This document shows, one piece after another, positions 1-8,789 of a DNA stretch of 64,000 nucleotides; position 1 is the stretch's first letter, and each line of letters starts with the position of its first letter. Source of the stretch: Haloarchaeobius litoreus (GTDB taxonomy: Archaea > Halobacteriota > Halobacteria > Halobacteriales > Natrialbaceae). The notes under the pieces were generated by a model. That model saw only the letters and a program-made list of their open reading frames with translations. It was not told the DNA's origin and did no database searches. The position numbers and the translations under genes are program-made. Location: assembly GCF_024495425.1 (NCBI RefSeq), contig NZ_JANHJR010000001.1:558001-622000 (forward strand). Reading direction: 5' to 3'.

Positions 1-137
1 AGTTCCAGGCCGAAGGGCAGGAGCTCGCGCTCGCCATGTCCGAAGGCGAGGTCCAGGGGCTCATCACCGCGACGGACGCGCTGGAGACGGTCATGGGCGA
101 CATCGAGGATCCGCTCGACAGGGACGCGATGGCGTAA
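1..137 (+). CDS. C-terminal end of an unidentified protein (5' end outside window)
   Basis: The frame is open from the window edge to a TAA at 135-137 and gives about 44 residues, acidic and probably helical, ending in DRDAMA. I do not recognise the family. Composition fits the surrounding chromosome. The next coding sequence downstream is a broken gene, so no operon partner can be named. Confidence 0.5.
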   Translation, partial: FQAEGQELALAMSEGEVQGLITATDALETVMGDIEDPLDRDAMA

Positions 138-218
138 CCCGGCGTCGGAACTCGCAGACCGCGGAGGGCATTTATTCTACACATATTCTGACGAAGAAAG
201 AGGTTAATATTCCTGGGT

Positions 219-475
219 GTGCTGTACGAACCAATGCCCGAGCAGTCCGACGGCCTCGAACGCCGAGACGTGCTCCAGTCGATGTCGGGCAGACGGGAGC
301 CGCTTCGCTCCGGGGAGCGCTCTCGGAGGGTGTCACCGAGCTGCCGGAAGGGACGGGTGGCTTCGAGAGCTCCGGGGAGCGCTCCGTCGGCGTCATCGCG
401 TACGCCTGGAACGACGACAGGGAGATCGTCGAGGCGAACACGTCGGAGCTGACGTTCGAAGTCACCGACGACTGA
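219..475 (+). pseudogene. Broken small Tat-type secreted protein gene
   Basis: A start in one frame (GTG 219 or ATG 234) gives MPEQSDGLERRDVLQSM, which looks like the beginning of a twin-arginine signal. That frame then loses protein character. A second frame, open across the same stretch, ends in a plausible beta-rich tail (VGVIAYAWNDDREIVEANTS, then ELTFEVTDD) at a TGA at 473-475. The two halves are out of register, and the hydrophobic core expected after the RR motif is missing. I infer a decayed secreted protein gene with a frameshift or internal deletion. The direct repeat-like CTCCGGGGAGCGCTC at about 308-322 and 370-384 may mark the deletion. Confidence 0.45.
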
Positions 476-518
476 GGGTTCCGACGGGGTTTTGCCCGTC
501 CCGGTCGTACGTCGTGCT

Positions 519-1046
519 ATGACGACAGCACGAGCGACGCTCGGCGGCGGCTGCTTCTGGTGCATCGAGGCGGCGTTCGAGGAGCTCGACGGCATCGAGT
601 CGGTCACGTCCGGCTACGCAGGTGGGCACGTCGAGGACCCGACGTACGAGCAGGTCTGCTCCGGCGAGACCGGGCACGCGGAGGTCGTCCAGCTCGAGTA
701 CGACACGGACGTCCTGGGCTTCGAGGACGTGCTCAAGGTGTTCTTTACGGTCCACGACCCGACCCAGCTCAACCGGCAGGGGCCGGACGTGGGCACGCAG
801 TACCGCTCCATCATCCTCGCCCACGACGACGACCAGCGCGAGTTCGCCGCGGCGTTCGTCGGAGAACTCGACAGCGAGTACGACGACGACGTGGTGACCG
901 AGGTCGTCGACCTGGAGACGTTCTACGAGGCCGAGGAGCACCATCAGGACTACTACGACAAGAACCCGAACGACCGCTACTGTACGTTCCACGCGGACCC
1001 GAAGATCGAGAAGGTCCGCGAGAAGTTCGCGACGAAGGCACGGTAG
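519..1046 (+). CDS. msrA: Peptide-methionine (S)-S-oxide reductase MsrA
   Basis: This 175-residue protein reduces the S-epimer of methionine sulfoxide in oxidised proteins in the cytosol, normally using thioredoxin. The family signature GCFWC is at residues 11-15, with Cys12 as the expected nucleophile. The block GYAGGHVEDPTYEQVCSGETGHAE and the HDPTQLNRQGPDVGTQYRS region are both typical of MsrA. I chose ATG 519 because an upstream in-frame ATG at 492 adds nine residues unlike the family. Length is normal for the family. It stands alone between a broken gene and a convergent histidine kinase. Confidence 0.96.
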   Translation: MTTARATLGGGCFWCIEAAFEELDGIESVTSGYAGGHVEDPTYEQVCSGETGHAEVVQLEYDTDVLGFEDVLKVFFTVHDPTQLNRQGPDVGTQYRSIILAHDDDQREFAAAFVGELDSEYDDDVVTEVVDLETFYEAEEHHQDYYDKNPNDRYCTFHADPKIEKVREKFATKAR

Positions 1047-1064
1047 TCGCTGTCGCCGTCCCGT

Positions 1065-4000
1065 TCACTCGGCCCCCGGTGCGACCGGGAGCAACACGAC
1101 GGCCCGCGAGCCGTTCTCGGTCCGTTCCAGCCTGAGCTCGCCGTCGGACTTCGAGACCAGCCAGCGGACGATCCACAGTCCGAGCCCGTCGGAGTGCTCC
1201 AGTGCGGTCTCGAGGCGGGACTCGCGGAGTTGGATCTCCGACTCGGGGATGCCCGGTCCGTCGTCGCTGACGACGAGGCGCGCACTCGTCTCGTCGTGGC
1301 GTGTGACCGACACCTCGACCGACGGATTCGGTTCGTCGTGGTGGACGATGGCGTTCTCGAGCAGGTTGTCGAGCACGAGCCGGACGTGTTCGTGTGCGAG
1401 CACCGGCACCCCGCTCGCCTCCGTGAGCGTCACCGCTGCGTGGGGGTGGGCGCCGGCCGCGTCGGCCACGGCGCGTTCGGCCAGTGCGCCGAGGTCGACG
1501 GTCGCCTGCGTCTCTGACTCGAACGCGGCTTCGATGCGTCTGGCACGCTGGCTCAGCGCCTCCAAATCGTCCAGCGACTGCCGGATGGCCTCGACCGAGG
1601 CTGCGGGAACGTCGGCCTGCTCGCTGATGCGGTCGAGGAGCCCACCCACGACGGTCAGATGTGACCGGAGGTCGTGCCGGAGGACGCGGTTCAGCACACT
1701 CACCCGTTCCGCCTGGTTCTGGAACGCCTGCTCGTGTCGTTTCTGTTCGGTGATGTCCGAGAAGGAGACGATGACCTCGCCCTTCTCACCACCGACGGGT
1801 GCGGCGTTGACCAGCAGCCAGAGCCGCTCGCCGTCGGCGCGGTCCACCACGTACACCGCGTTTCGCATCGACGTCCCGGTCTCAGCGACTCCCTGGAACA
1901 AGCCGGTGCCCAGTTCCTGCCCGTCGTCCGTGGTGGGGGTCATACGCCACGGTTCGCGCTCGTAGGCGTCCGCGACCGTCTCCGCGTCTTCGACGCCGAA
2001 GATTTCGCGAGCCCGCTGGTTCTCCTGTTCGAGCGCGCCGTCGCCCCCGACGACGAGGATTCCGACCGGGCTGGTCTCAAGAAGCCGCTGCTGGCGCTCC
2101 CGCTCCGCGGCCAGCTCGTCCTCGACGACCTTCCGCTGGAGGATGGCCCCGAGGTGGGCCGTGATGGTGTCGACCAGCTCGAGGAACCGGTCGTCGCGCC
2201 CCCGGCTCGTGTCGGTCAGGAAGACGAGCACGGTCAGGACGCTCCCGTCGGTCCCGAGGACGGGGACTCCGACGGCGCTCGCGAGGCCGGCGTGGACGAT
2301 CTCCTCGATCCGGGGGAGCGAAGCCTCCGTGCGCTCGTCGAGGTTCAACACCCATTCGTGGTCGCCAGACTCCCAGACCCGACCCGGGAGGCCCTCGCCC
2401 TTGCCGAACCGTAATCCCTCGCTGTGGCGGCCGAACGATTCGAGTTCGGGCTCGTCGGTCCACCACGCGTTCTGGAGCTGTAACTCGCCACCATCGGGGA
2501 GCCACGCCTCCCCGTAGACAACGTTCGTGTTCGCCACGACCGTCCGCAGCGTCTCGGTCAGCGCGGCCTCGAGATCCGGTGCACGGGCGGCAGACTGGAT
2601 GGCGTCGAGGAGCAGTTCTCGCTCCCGGTTGGCCGTCACCTCCTCGCTGATGTCGATGCCCTCGGCGATGATGGAGGCCACGGTGCCGTCGTCGCGGACG
2701 ACCGGCCGGAGCGAGGTGTCGAGGTGGGCGAGTTCCCCGTCGGGACCGACGTTCGTCGTCTTGAACCGGACGAACTCGCCGTCGGCCGCGCGCTCGATGG
2801 CCGAGCGGACGCGGTCCTGTTCGGCGTCGGAGTGCTCCCACCATGGTAGCCGCCAGAAGCGGCGACCGGTCACATCGTCGGCGATGACGCCAGCGAACTC
2901 GCAGGCACGTTCGTTCACGTCCAGCAGCCGGCCGTCGGTGTCGAGGATGCCGAGGAACGACATCGGGTCGTCGAAGACCGCCTGGAATCGACGCTCCGTG
3001 CGCCGGAGCCGGTCGGCGCGCGCCTCGCGCTCGGTCACGTCGCGCCCGATGCCACAGACGCCGGCGATCTCGCCCTCGACCACGAACGGACTCGTCTTGA
3101 ACTCGTACGGCCGCCGCTCGCCGTCGGCCGTGCGGACGTCGAGCTGGATGGTCCGGGACTCGCCCTCGATGACCGCCGCGAGGTGCTCGTCGAGTCGGGA
3201 CCGGTCGGCGTCGACGAACACCGCGCGCACGTCGAGTCCGTCCAGCTCGCTTGCCGTCCTGTCGAGCACCGTCTCGACGGTGGAGTTCCAGCGCTGCAGG
3301 TGGCCGTCCCGGTCGAGGACGAAGTACACGTCCTCGAGGGATTCGAGCACGTTCTCGGTGGTCTCGCGCTCGCGCTGGAGGCGGGACTCCCGTTCGACCC
3401 GCTCGGTCACGTCGCGCGAGGAGACCACGTAGCCGTCGACCGGTGCGGTGAGGTCCTCGCTCTGGCTGACCGATTCGAGCCAGCGCCAGGAGCCGTCGGC
3501 GTGGCGGGCCCGGTAAACGTTCGTGTTGACCAGCGTCTCCGCGCTGTCGAGGACGGCCTTCGTCTCCGCGGCGACCTCGCGTCTGTCGTCGGGGTGGACG
3601 TACTCGAAGACGGGCGTGCCCACGAACTCGTCGCGGTCGTAGCCGAGGATGTCCTCGACGGCGGGGTTCGCGTAGCGGATTCGGCCGTCGGGGTCCACGA
3701 CGGTGATGAGGTCCTGTGCGTGCTCGACCAGCGGTTCGAAGTCGAAGACCGGGGGGTCGGCGGGCGCTCGTGACCCGGCGACGGTTCGTCGGGCGCGCAG
3801 TGTGAACCGGACCGGGTCCGCCAGCGCGTCCCTCCAGACGACCTCGTCCACGGGGCCCGAACCGGTCGCCGCCTCGGCGGTGGATGCGTCGTCGACGACG
3901 AGCAGTGACGGCGGCGGTGACACCAGCTGCTCCGCACACCGCTCGAACCAGTCGAGCCCCGGTTGCCCCACCGCGACGAAGCATGTCGTCGTCAGGTCGT

Positions 4001-4136
4001 CGAGCTGGGTGACGTGGCCCTTCGCCGCAGAACCGGAGAGTACCTCGTCAACAACGTCGATGGCGGCCGGGTCGGGCGGTCCTGACTCGTCGCCGGCGAC
4101 GACCCAGACGATTCGGACCGGTGGCTCGGGCTCCAT
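1065..4136 (-). CDS. Multi-PAS/GAF sensor histidine kinase
   Basis: This 1023-residue soluble sensor kinase has no obvious membrane segment. The N-terminal ~125 residues are receiver-like or unassigned. They are followed by PAS domains at about 133-245 (ITVVDPDGRIRYANPAVEDI), 255-370 and 380-495, a GAF-like domain at about 505-665, and a further PAS at about 675-800. The HisKA helix carries RHDLRSHL with the phospho-acceptor at His821. The C-terminal HATPase domain has N box DNLLENAIVHH, G1 box DDGPGIP and G2 box GLGLWIV. The signal is unknown. No response regulator is adjacent, as is common for orphan haloarchaeal kinases. It converges with msrA. Confidence 0.93.
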   Translation of the reverse strand: MEPEPPVRIVWVVAGDESGPPDPAAIDVVDEVLSGSAAKGHVTQLDDLTTTCFVAVGQPGLDWFERCAEQLVSPPPSLLVVDDASTAEAATGSGPVDEVVWRDALADPVRFTLRARRTVAGSRAPADPPVFDFEPLVEHAQDLITVVDPDGRIRYANPAVEDILGYDRDEFVGTPVFEYVHPDDRREVAAETKAVLDSAETLVNTNVYRARHADGSWRWLESVSQSEDLTAPVDGYVVSSRDVTERVERESRLQRERETTENVLESLEDVYFVLDRDGHLQRWNSTVETVLDRTASELDGLDVRAVFVDADRSRLDEHLAAVIEGESRTIQLDVRTADGERRPYEFKTSPFVVEGEIAGVCGIGRDVTEREARADRLRRTERRFQAVFDDPMSFLGILDTDGRLLDVNERACEFAGVIADDVTGRRFWRLPWWEHSDAEQDRVRSAIERAADGEFVRFKTTNVGPDGELAHLDTSLRPVVRDDGTVASIIAEGIDISEEVTANRERELLLDAIQSAARAPDLEAALTETLRTVVANTNVVYGEAWLPDGGELQLQNAWWTDEPELESFGRHSEGLRFGKGEGLPGRVWESGDHEWVLNLDERTEASLPRIEEIVHAGLASAVGVPVLGTDGSVLTVLVFLTDTSRGRDDRFLELVDTITAHLGAILQRKVVEDELAAERERQQRLLETSPVGILVVGGDGALEQENQRAREIFGVEDAETVADAYEREPWRMTPTTDDGQELGTGLFQGVAETGTSMRNAVYVVDRADGERLWLLVNAAPVGGEKGEVIVSFSDITEQKRHEQAFQNQAERVSVLNRVLRHDLRSHLTVVGGLLDRISEQADVPAASVEAIRQSLDDLEALSQRARRIEAAFESETQATVDLGALAERAVADAAGAHPHAAVTLTEASGVPVLAHEHVRLVLDNLLENAIVHHDEPNPSVEVSVTRHDETSARLVVSDDGPGIPESEIQLRESRLETALEHSDGLGLWIVRWLVSKSDGELRLERTENGSRAVVLLPVAPGAE

Positions 4137-4200
4137 CGGGGAATACTACTGGTACCGAACAGGAAACGGTATATAACCCTGGCGGCCCCGTGTCGCCGGT

Positions 4201-5190
4201 TCAGATGTGGCCGAGTGGCTGCTCCTTCGCGTCGGCGAGCCGTTCGAACTGCTCCTGGCTGAGGTCGACCGTCGCCGCGCCGAGGTTCTCCTCGAGCTGT
4301 TCGACGGTGCGTGCACCGAGCAGCGGGACGCTGACGCGGTCGTGGTGCTGGAGCCACGCGATGGCCGTCTGGGCGGGCGACGCGCCGACCTCGTCCGCGA
4401 CGGCCTGGAGTTCGTCGAGTAGGTCGAAGTTCTCGTCGGTGAGGTAGTTCTCGCGGAAGCGGTCCTCGGTGGCGACCTTCGAGTCCGCCGGGTTCTGGTC
4501 CTCGCGGCTGTACTTTCCGGTGAGGAAGCCCTGTGCGAGCGGGCTCCACGGACAGAGGCCGAGGTCGTAGTCGGCGCACATGTCGAGGTAGTTCGCCTCG
4601 ACCTCCCGGTCGGCGAGGTTGTACCGCGGCTGTGTGACGGTGAACGGCTCGTAGCCCTTGCGTTCGGCGAGCTCGTTCGCCTTCGCGACCTTCCATGCGT
4701 TGGGGTACATCGTCGACGCACCGAGGTAGTTCACCTTGCCGTCCTCGACGAACCGGTTGAGCGTGCGCATGAACTCCGCTGCCGGCGTGTCGTCGTCCCA
4801 GCGGTGGATGTACAGCAGGTCGATGTAGTCGGTGCCGAGGCGGTCGAGCATCAGGTCGATCTGTCGGCGGAGGTGTTTTCGCGAGAGGCCACGGCCGTTC
4901 GGGTCGTGCTCGCGTGTCGGCCAGTAGATCTTCGAGGCGATGACGTAGTCCTCGCGGTCGCGGTCGGCGAGCCAGTTGCCGATCCAGGTCTCGCTGTCGC
5001 CGCCGCCGTAGATGTCCGCAGTGTCGATGAAGCGTCCGCCGTGTGACTCGTAGGCGTCGAGGAGGTCGTAGGCGCGGTTCTCGCCGATCTCGACGCCGGA
5101 ATCCGTCTCGCGGCCGAAGCGCCAGGTGCCCATCGCGAGTTCGCTGACCATCGTGCCCGTCCGTCCGAGCGGAACGTAGTCCAGTTCCAT
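4201..5190 (-). CDS. Aldo/keto reductase
   Basis: This 329-residue NAD(P)H-dependent oxidoreductase belongs to the aldo/keto reductase family, in the YajO/general-stress-protein-like group. The (alpha/beta)8 tetrad is visible as Asp56, Tyr61 (IDTADIYG), Lys87 (VIASK) and His129 (LLYIH). The cofactor-binding C-terminus reads LLGARTVEQLEENLGA. I chose the start at 5190 (MELDYVPLGRTG) because the family begins there; the in-frame extension to 5265 is poor protein and would run into the upstream regulatory stretch. The substrate is not evident. Confidence 0.93.
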   Translation of the reverse strand: MELDYVPLGRTGTMVSELAMGTWRFGRETDSGVEIGENRAYDLLDAYESHGGRFIDTADIYGGGDSETWIGNWLADRDREDYVIASKIYWPTREHDPNGRGLSRKHLRRQIDLMLDRLGTDYIDLLYIHRWDDDTPAAEFMRTLNRFVEDGKVNYLGASTMYPNAWKVAKANELAERKGYEPFTVTQPRYNLADREVEANYLDMCADYDLGLCPWSPLAQGFLTGKYSREDQNPADSKVATEDRFRENYLTDENFDLLDELQAVADEVGASPAQTAIAWLQHHDRVSVPLLGARTVEQLEENLGAATVDLSQEQFERLADAKEQPLGHI

Positions 5191-5517
5191 GCTCGACGGT
5201 TGCGCGGCCGGACGTATAAATTCGGAACCCCCGGTAAACCGTTCGTGGTGCGCGCGACCGTTCACCGCCGTTCGAACGACCCGTTCGAGACCGACAGGCC
5301 GGCACTGGAGTCGGTGTAAACAATCGTATGTAATCGAGCGGCGGAATCGCGTTAACCGGTTGAAATACGCTTGTGAAACTTCTAACCGTCTCTCGAAAGG
5401 TTTCGAAGTGCGTCGAAACGAATTAACAGGTGGTAAAACACTCCGAAATTAACCGAACGCTCGGCCCGTTATATGGGGCTGTCCGTCCAAGGAGTTGTTG
5501 CCGACGAGGTGCCCCTG
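5191..5517. other. Intergenic region with palindromes and promoter
   Basis: No gene is visible here. It holds the divergent promoters of the aldo/keto reductase and of the 80-residue protein. Two symmetric sites stand out: AACCGGTT at about 5355-5362 and TCGAAAGGTTTCGA at 5393-5406, followed by another TCGAAA at about 5414. These could be regulator-binding sites; no regulator is identified. Confidence 0.4.
5469..5476 (+). promoter_or_regulatory. TATA box of the small membrane protein gene
   Basis: TTATATGG sits 42-49 nt before ATG 5518. An in-frame ATG at 5473 lies inside this box, so it cannot be the start if the box is used. That decides the start at 5518. The local sequence GGCCCGTTATATG resembles GGCCGTTATATG at about 8280-8291. 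Confidence 0.5.
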
Positions 5518-5760
5518 ATGTCCACCGCACTCCCCGACACCCACGACGCACGCATCGACACGAAATCACTGCTCGCTCCCGTTCGAAAGGGCAGCTTCTG
5601 GCTCGCAGTCGTCCTCCCGTTCGTCCACCTGCCGCTGCTCGCGTCGGGGCTCGGAAGCGCGGACGGTGCAGGGGCGTTCCTCGTACTGCTGGTCCTGAAC
5701 GCGCTCGCGCTCGTCGTCGGCCACGGTCACGGCCCCGCCGACGAGCCTGCAGGCGCGTGA
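5518..5760 (+). CDS. Small two-helix membrane protein, unknown function
   Basis: This 80-residue protein has two hydrophobic segments at about residues 27-42 and 52-66 (AGAFLVLLVLNALALVVGHG), a charged N-terminus and a short C-terminal tail. I do not recognise the family; small haloarchaeal membrane proteins of this type are common. The start at 5518 is preferred over 5473 because the latter falls within the TATA box. Confidence 0.5.
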   Translation: MSTALPDTHDARIDTKSLLAPVRKGSFWLAVVLPFVHLPLLASGLGSADGAGAFLVLLVLNALALVVGHGHGPADEPAGA

Positions 5761-6222
5761 GGTCCCGACGGCACCCCACACCTCCACCCACCACACCACC
5801 CGATTCCACACCTCCACCCGCCACACCACCCGATTCCCACACCTCCACCCGCCACACCACCCGATTCCCACACCTCGTTCCCCCGCTCACTCCACCAGCC
5901 CTCCTGTCCCGACCCGTCGGCTCGTTCTCCAGTGGCCCGGCAGGCGTTCCTTGTCAGTTCACCTCGTTCCAGAACGACGTGTCCACATTAGAACAGGAGT
6001 CTCGGCAGGTCTCGGGGCATCTCCCGCTGTTTCTCGGGCTCACCGGTTCGGGTAGCGCACGAAACATCTAGCGCCACCTGTTTCCTTGCTGTCGTGTACT
6101 GTTCGTGCCATGCCATCCGCTGTGCGGAGCGACCCGGCAGGACGAGACGTGGACACACGGTCGAACAAGCCCCATCCCTCCCAGTGCGAGAACCCGCCGT
6201 CGGCACGGCCGGAGGTGCGACG
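5761..6222. other. Intergenic region with tandem repeat
   Basis: Apart from the 30/31-bp tandem repeat near its start, no convincing gene or RNA is seen. The last ~150 bases lie upstream of the DUF4382 lipoprotein and should contain its promoter, but no strong TATA box is evident. Confidence 0.4.
5777..5876. repeat. Short 30/31-bp tandem repeat
   Basis: Three near-identical units and the start of a fourth begin at 5777, 5807, 5838 and 5869. Each unit runs CACACCTCCACCC(A/G)CC, then ACACCACCCGATTC(C/CC). The first unit has A where the later ones have G, and the first two are one base shorter than the third. There are no spacers, so this is not a CRISPR. It lies just after the stop of the small membrane protein gene. 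Confidence 0.85.
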
Positions 6223-6876
6223 ATGACGGCGAGGGGACCGCGTGACCGACGTCGGGTTCTCTCGACGCTCGCGACGGCCGGCCTGACCTCGGCGGTCGCC
6301 GGCTGTCTGGGCGGTGGCGGCGGTGACGGGGGCGACGGGTCGACGCCGTCCCGGGGAACCACCGCCGACCAGACCGAGACGACCGACGGGGGCGACCCGG
6401 CGACCACGAGCGGCGGCACCGGGACGTCGGGTGTTGGCGGCAGCGTGACTGCCGACGTCTCGTTGACGGTCCGTTCCAGCCGGTCGAACATCGACCAGTT
6501 CCAGACGTTCCAGACGACGTTCGAGGCCCTCGAACTGGTGCAGGCCGACGGGACGGTGGTCCGGCGGGACGTCACCACGACGGACGTCGACCTGACATCC
6601 CTCGGTGCGGGCGGGAGCGTCGACCTGTTCCAGACATCGCTTCCCGCAGGAGAGTACACCGAGGCGCGGCTCTACCTTCCCATCCAGAACGCGACGCTCA
6701 CGAACGGCGACGACCCCGAGTTCGAGCGCACCGTCCCCGCCTCGCGGGAGATCCGCAACGGCGACCCGATCGAGCTCCAGTCCGGGAGCACCGTGGACTT
6801 CGGGCTCACCATCGCGCTGTTGCGTATCGCCGGTGATGGTCCCTGGACGTACACGCTCGGGTGGGGAATCCAGTAG
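6223..6876 (+). CDS. Tat lipoprotein with DUF4382 domain
   Basis: This 217-residue exported lipoprotein starts with RDRRRVLSTLATAGLTSAVAGC, a twin-arginine signal ending in a Cys lipobox. A Gly/Thr/Asp-rich linker follows (to about residue 70), then a beta-rich DUF4382 domain (VSLTVRSS... ALELVQADGTVVRRDV... LPAGEYTEARLYLP). It should be anchored on the outer face of the membrane; the domain's role is unknown. ATG 6223 is chosen because it places the RR motif near the N-terminus; an upstream in-frame extension has no signal character. Confidence 0.85.
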   Translation: MTARGPRDRRRVLSTLATAGLTSAVAGCLGGGGGDGGDGSTPSRGTTADQTETTDGGDPATTSGGTGTSGVGGSVTADVSLTVRSSRSNIDQFQTFQTTFEALELVQADGTVVRRDVTTTDVDLTSLGAGGSVDLFQTSLPAGEYTEARLYLPIQNATLTNGDDPEFERTVPASREIRNGDPIELQSGSTVDFGLTIALLRIAGDGPWTYTLGWGIQ

Positions 6877-6898
6877 CACACCCGCGGACACCTCCGGC

Positions 6899-6904
6899 TT
6901 TTTT
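6899..6904 (+). terminator. Oligo-T termination signal
   Basis: A run of six T residues 23 bases after the DUF4382 stop and before the next gene is the kind of T-rich terminator used by archaeal RNA polymerase. Confidence 0.4.
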
Positions 6905-6929
6905 CGCGTCCGGCCCCAACCCCGACCCG

Positions 6930-7643
6930 ATGGACAAGGAGACGATCCGCCAGCGGGTCTGGAACGACCTCGACGAGAGCGGGACGGCACGGTTCCCGTA
7001 CCCGCCACACGACCGCATCCCGAACTTCGCCGGGGCGGACGCCGCGGCCGACCGACTGGCCGGGACCGACGAGTGGCGGGCCGCCGAGACGGTGAAGGCG
7101 AACCCCGACGCGCCGCAGTTGCCGGTCAGGCGCGCCGCACTCCGGGCGGGCAAGACGCTCTACGTCGCGGTCCCGCGGCTCCGCGACGAACGGTGCTTCG
7201 TCGAGCTCGACCCCGATACAGTCGCGGACATCGACGCCGCGACGACCGTCGGCGGGCTGGCCGACGCCGGCGTCGCTGTCGGCCCCGAGGACGTGCCACA
7301 CGTCGATCTCGTCGTCAGCGGGAGCGTGGCCATCTCCGAGGACGGCGCGCGAATCGGTAAAGGGGAGGGCTACAGCGACCTCGAGTTCGCGGTCCTGTCC
7401 GAATTCGCCCGTGTCGACGACGAGACGACCGTCGCGACGACCGTCCACGAGCGACAGGTCTGGCCGGAGCCGTTACCGCACGACGACCACGACGTGCCGA
7501 TGGACCTGGTGGTGACGCCTGAGCGGACGTTCCGGCCGTCGCGAGCGGGGCGGCGGCCGACCGGGCTCGACTGGGCGGCGCTCTCCGGGGAGCGGATCGG
7601 CGAGATACCGGTCCTGCAGCGGCTCCGCGACGAGGACCGGTGA
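6930..7643 (+). CDS. 5-formyltetrahydrofolate cyclo-ligase-like protein
   Basis: This 237-residue protein resembles the MTHFS/5-FCL family, which uses ATP to close 5-formyl-THF to 5,10-methenyl-THF. Seen motifs are the N-terminal helix (IRQRVWNDL) and the family block RIGKGEGYSDLEFAVL, corresponding to the G-x-G-x-G-Y-x-D signature, followed by TTVHERQV. Haloarchaeal members are longer and divergent, so substrate identity is less certain than the fold. ATG 6930 follows the preceding terminator; the upstream in-frame extension would cross it. Confidence 0.82.
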   Translation: MDKETIRQRVWNDLDESGTARFPYPPHDRIPNFAGADAAADRLAGTDEWRAAETVKANPDAPQLPVRRAALRAGKTLYVAVPRLRDERCFVELDPDTVADIDAATTVGGLADAGVAVGPEDVPHVDLVVSGSVAISEDGARIGKGEGYSDLEFAVLSEFARVDDETTVATTVHERQVWPEPLPHDDHDVPMDLVVTPERTFRPSRAGRRPTGLDWAALSGERIGEIPVLQRLRDEDR

Positions 7644-7674
7644 GTCCAGCCGGCGCTCCCCGGCGGTCGGCCCC

Positions 7675-8031
7675 TCAGAGTTCGAGTGGGTAGGCCGACG
7701 GCTCGCACACCACGTCGACGAGGAACTCCCGCGCGGCCTCGACGACCGCCTCGGGCTCGCCCGTCGCCTCTCCGGCTGCCGACTCGACGCGCATCCGTGT
7801 GACCGTCGGCGTCTCGAAGTCGAGCGTCGTCGGCTCCAGTTCGAGGACGCTCGTCGCGGCGTCGAACCGGCGGGCGAACGGCGCTGTGTTGTCCAGCACC
7901 GGGTCGACGTCGGTGCCACCCTCACGCGCGGTCTCTGCCCGGGTTCGCGTGGCGTCCGGGTCGGCGGCAAAGACGCTGTCGCGCCGGGCCGGTTCGACTG
8001 GCTCGGTCGTGAAGATGGACTCCTGACGCAT
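7675..8031 (-). CDS. Hypothetical acidic protein
   Basis: This 118-residue acidic protein (MRQESIFTTEPVEPARRDSV...) has alternating strands and helices and a C-terminal segment EAVVEAAREFLVDVVCEP. It has no signal peptide or membrane helix, and I do not recognise a family. The start at 8031 is chosen because the in-frame sequence upstream is Arg/Pro-rich and non-protein-like. It converges with the cyclo-ligase-like gene, 31 bp away. Confidence 0.55.
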   Translation of the reverse strand: MRQESIFTTEPVEPARRDSVFAADPDATRTRAETAREGGTDVDPVLDNTAPFARRFDAATSVLELEPTTLDFETPTVTRMRVESAAGEATGEPEAVVEAAREFLVDVVCEPSAYPLEL

Positions 8032-8284
8032 CCAGTGTACAGAGTCTGGGGCCGACCATGAATCGTCCGGCCGCGGTTCAAGCGGGGACTGAGCGGCTCC
8101 AAGGACCGGCTGTGGGTCGGTCCGCCGCCGCCGCGGGGCGCTGCCGTCGAGACCGACCGAGAGGGCCGGATGAAACTTCTCGACGGTTCTCGTCCGGCCG
8201 TGAAGGGTTCGGGGACGTCGATGAAACGTGGTTTCTCCCGGCGGGCGCGTGAAACGAACCGAACTCACCCCAAGGGTCTGGCCG

Positions 8285-8291
8285 TTATATG
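8285..8291 (+). promoter_or_regulatory. TATA box of the 148-residue hypothetical gene
   Basis: TTATATG in the context GGCCGTTATATGC lies 34 nt before ATG 8325. It covers an in-frame ATG at 8289, which argues for the downstream start. The context closely matches the box at 5469-5476. Confidence 0.45.
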
Positions 8292-8324
8292 CTGTCGCCG
8301 GCACCAGTACGAGTCGTCCGACCC

Positions 8325-8771
8325 ATGGCACCCGCCTCTCGCACACACAGCGTTGACGACCCGGCCACGCTCTCACCGTCGCTCGAACCCCGACCGCTCA
8401 CCGGCGAGACCGTCACCGTCGACGTCGACGGGCGGCTCCTCCGGGCGGCTCGCTCGGCGCTCGGCTACCTCGACGACTCCGACCAGACCACCGAGACGGG
8501 CGCGTGCGTCGTCGACGCCGTCCGCATGCGCGTCGAATCGCTGACGGCTCGCCTCGACGCCCACCCGCACGACCGGTTCGCAGCCCGCTTCGACGCCTCC
8601 GACGTGGTGCTGCTCGTGAGCGGCATGTTCGGCGTCGCGCGACACTACGCGGACGCGGCCGAGCCGCTCGCCGCGGACTTCCACCGCGAACGGGCCGGAC
8701 AGCTACTCAACGTGCTGGTCGAACAGCGGCCGGACCTCGTGAGAAATCTCCGCACCGTCGCCGGGAACTGA
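8325..8771 (+). CDS. Hypothetical helical protein
   Basis: This 148-residue, mostly helical acidic protein has no signal or membrane segment; segments such as SDVVLLVSGMFGVARHY and ERAGQLLNVLVEQRPDLV resemble helices of a small folded domain. I do not recognise a family. The start at 8325 is preferred to 8289 because of the TATA box. Its 3' end faces the TrmB-like gene, 18 bp away. Confidence 0.5.
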   Translation: MAPASRTHSVDDPATLSPSLEPRPLTGETVTVDVDGRLLRAARSALGYLDDSDQTTETGACVVDAVRMRVESLTARLDAHPHDRFAARFDASDVVLLVSGMFGVARHYADAAEPLAADFHRERAGQLLNVLVEQRPDLVRNLRTVAGN

Positions 8772-8789
8772 CGGGGACAGCGGGCCCTC

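Noticed and set aside
5777-5876. CRISPR array
   Set aside because: The units follow each other without spacers, and no cas genes are near.
8772-8789. rho-independent type hairpin terminator between convergent genes
   Set aside because: The 18-bp gap has no clear stem and no T run.
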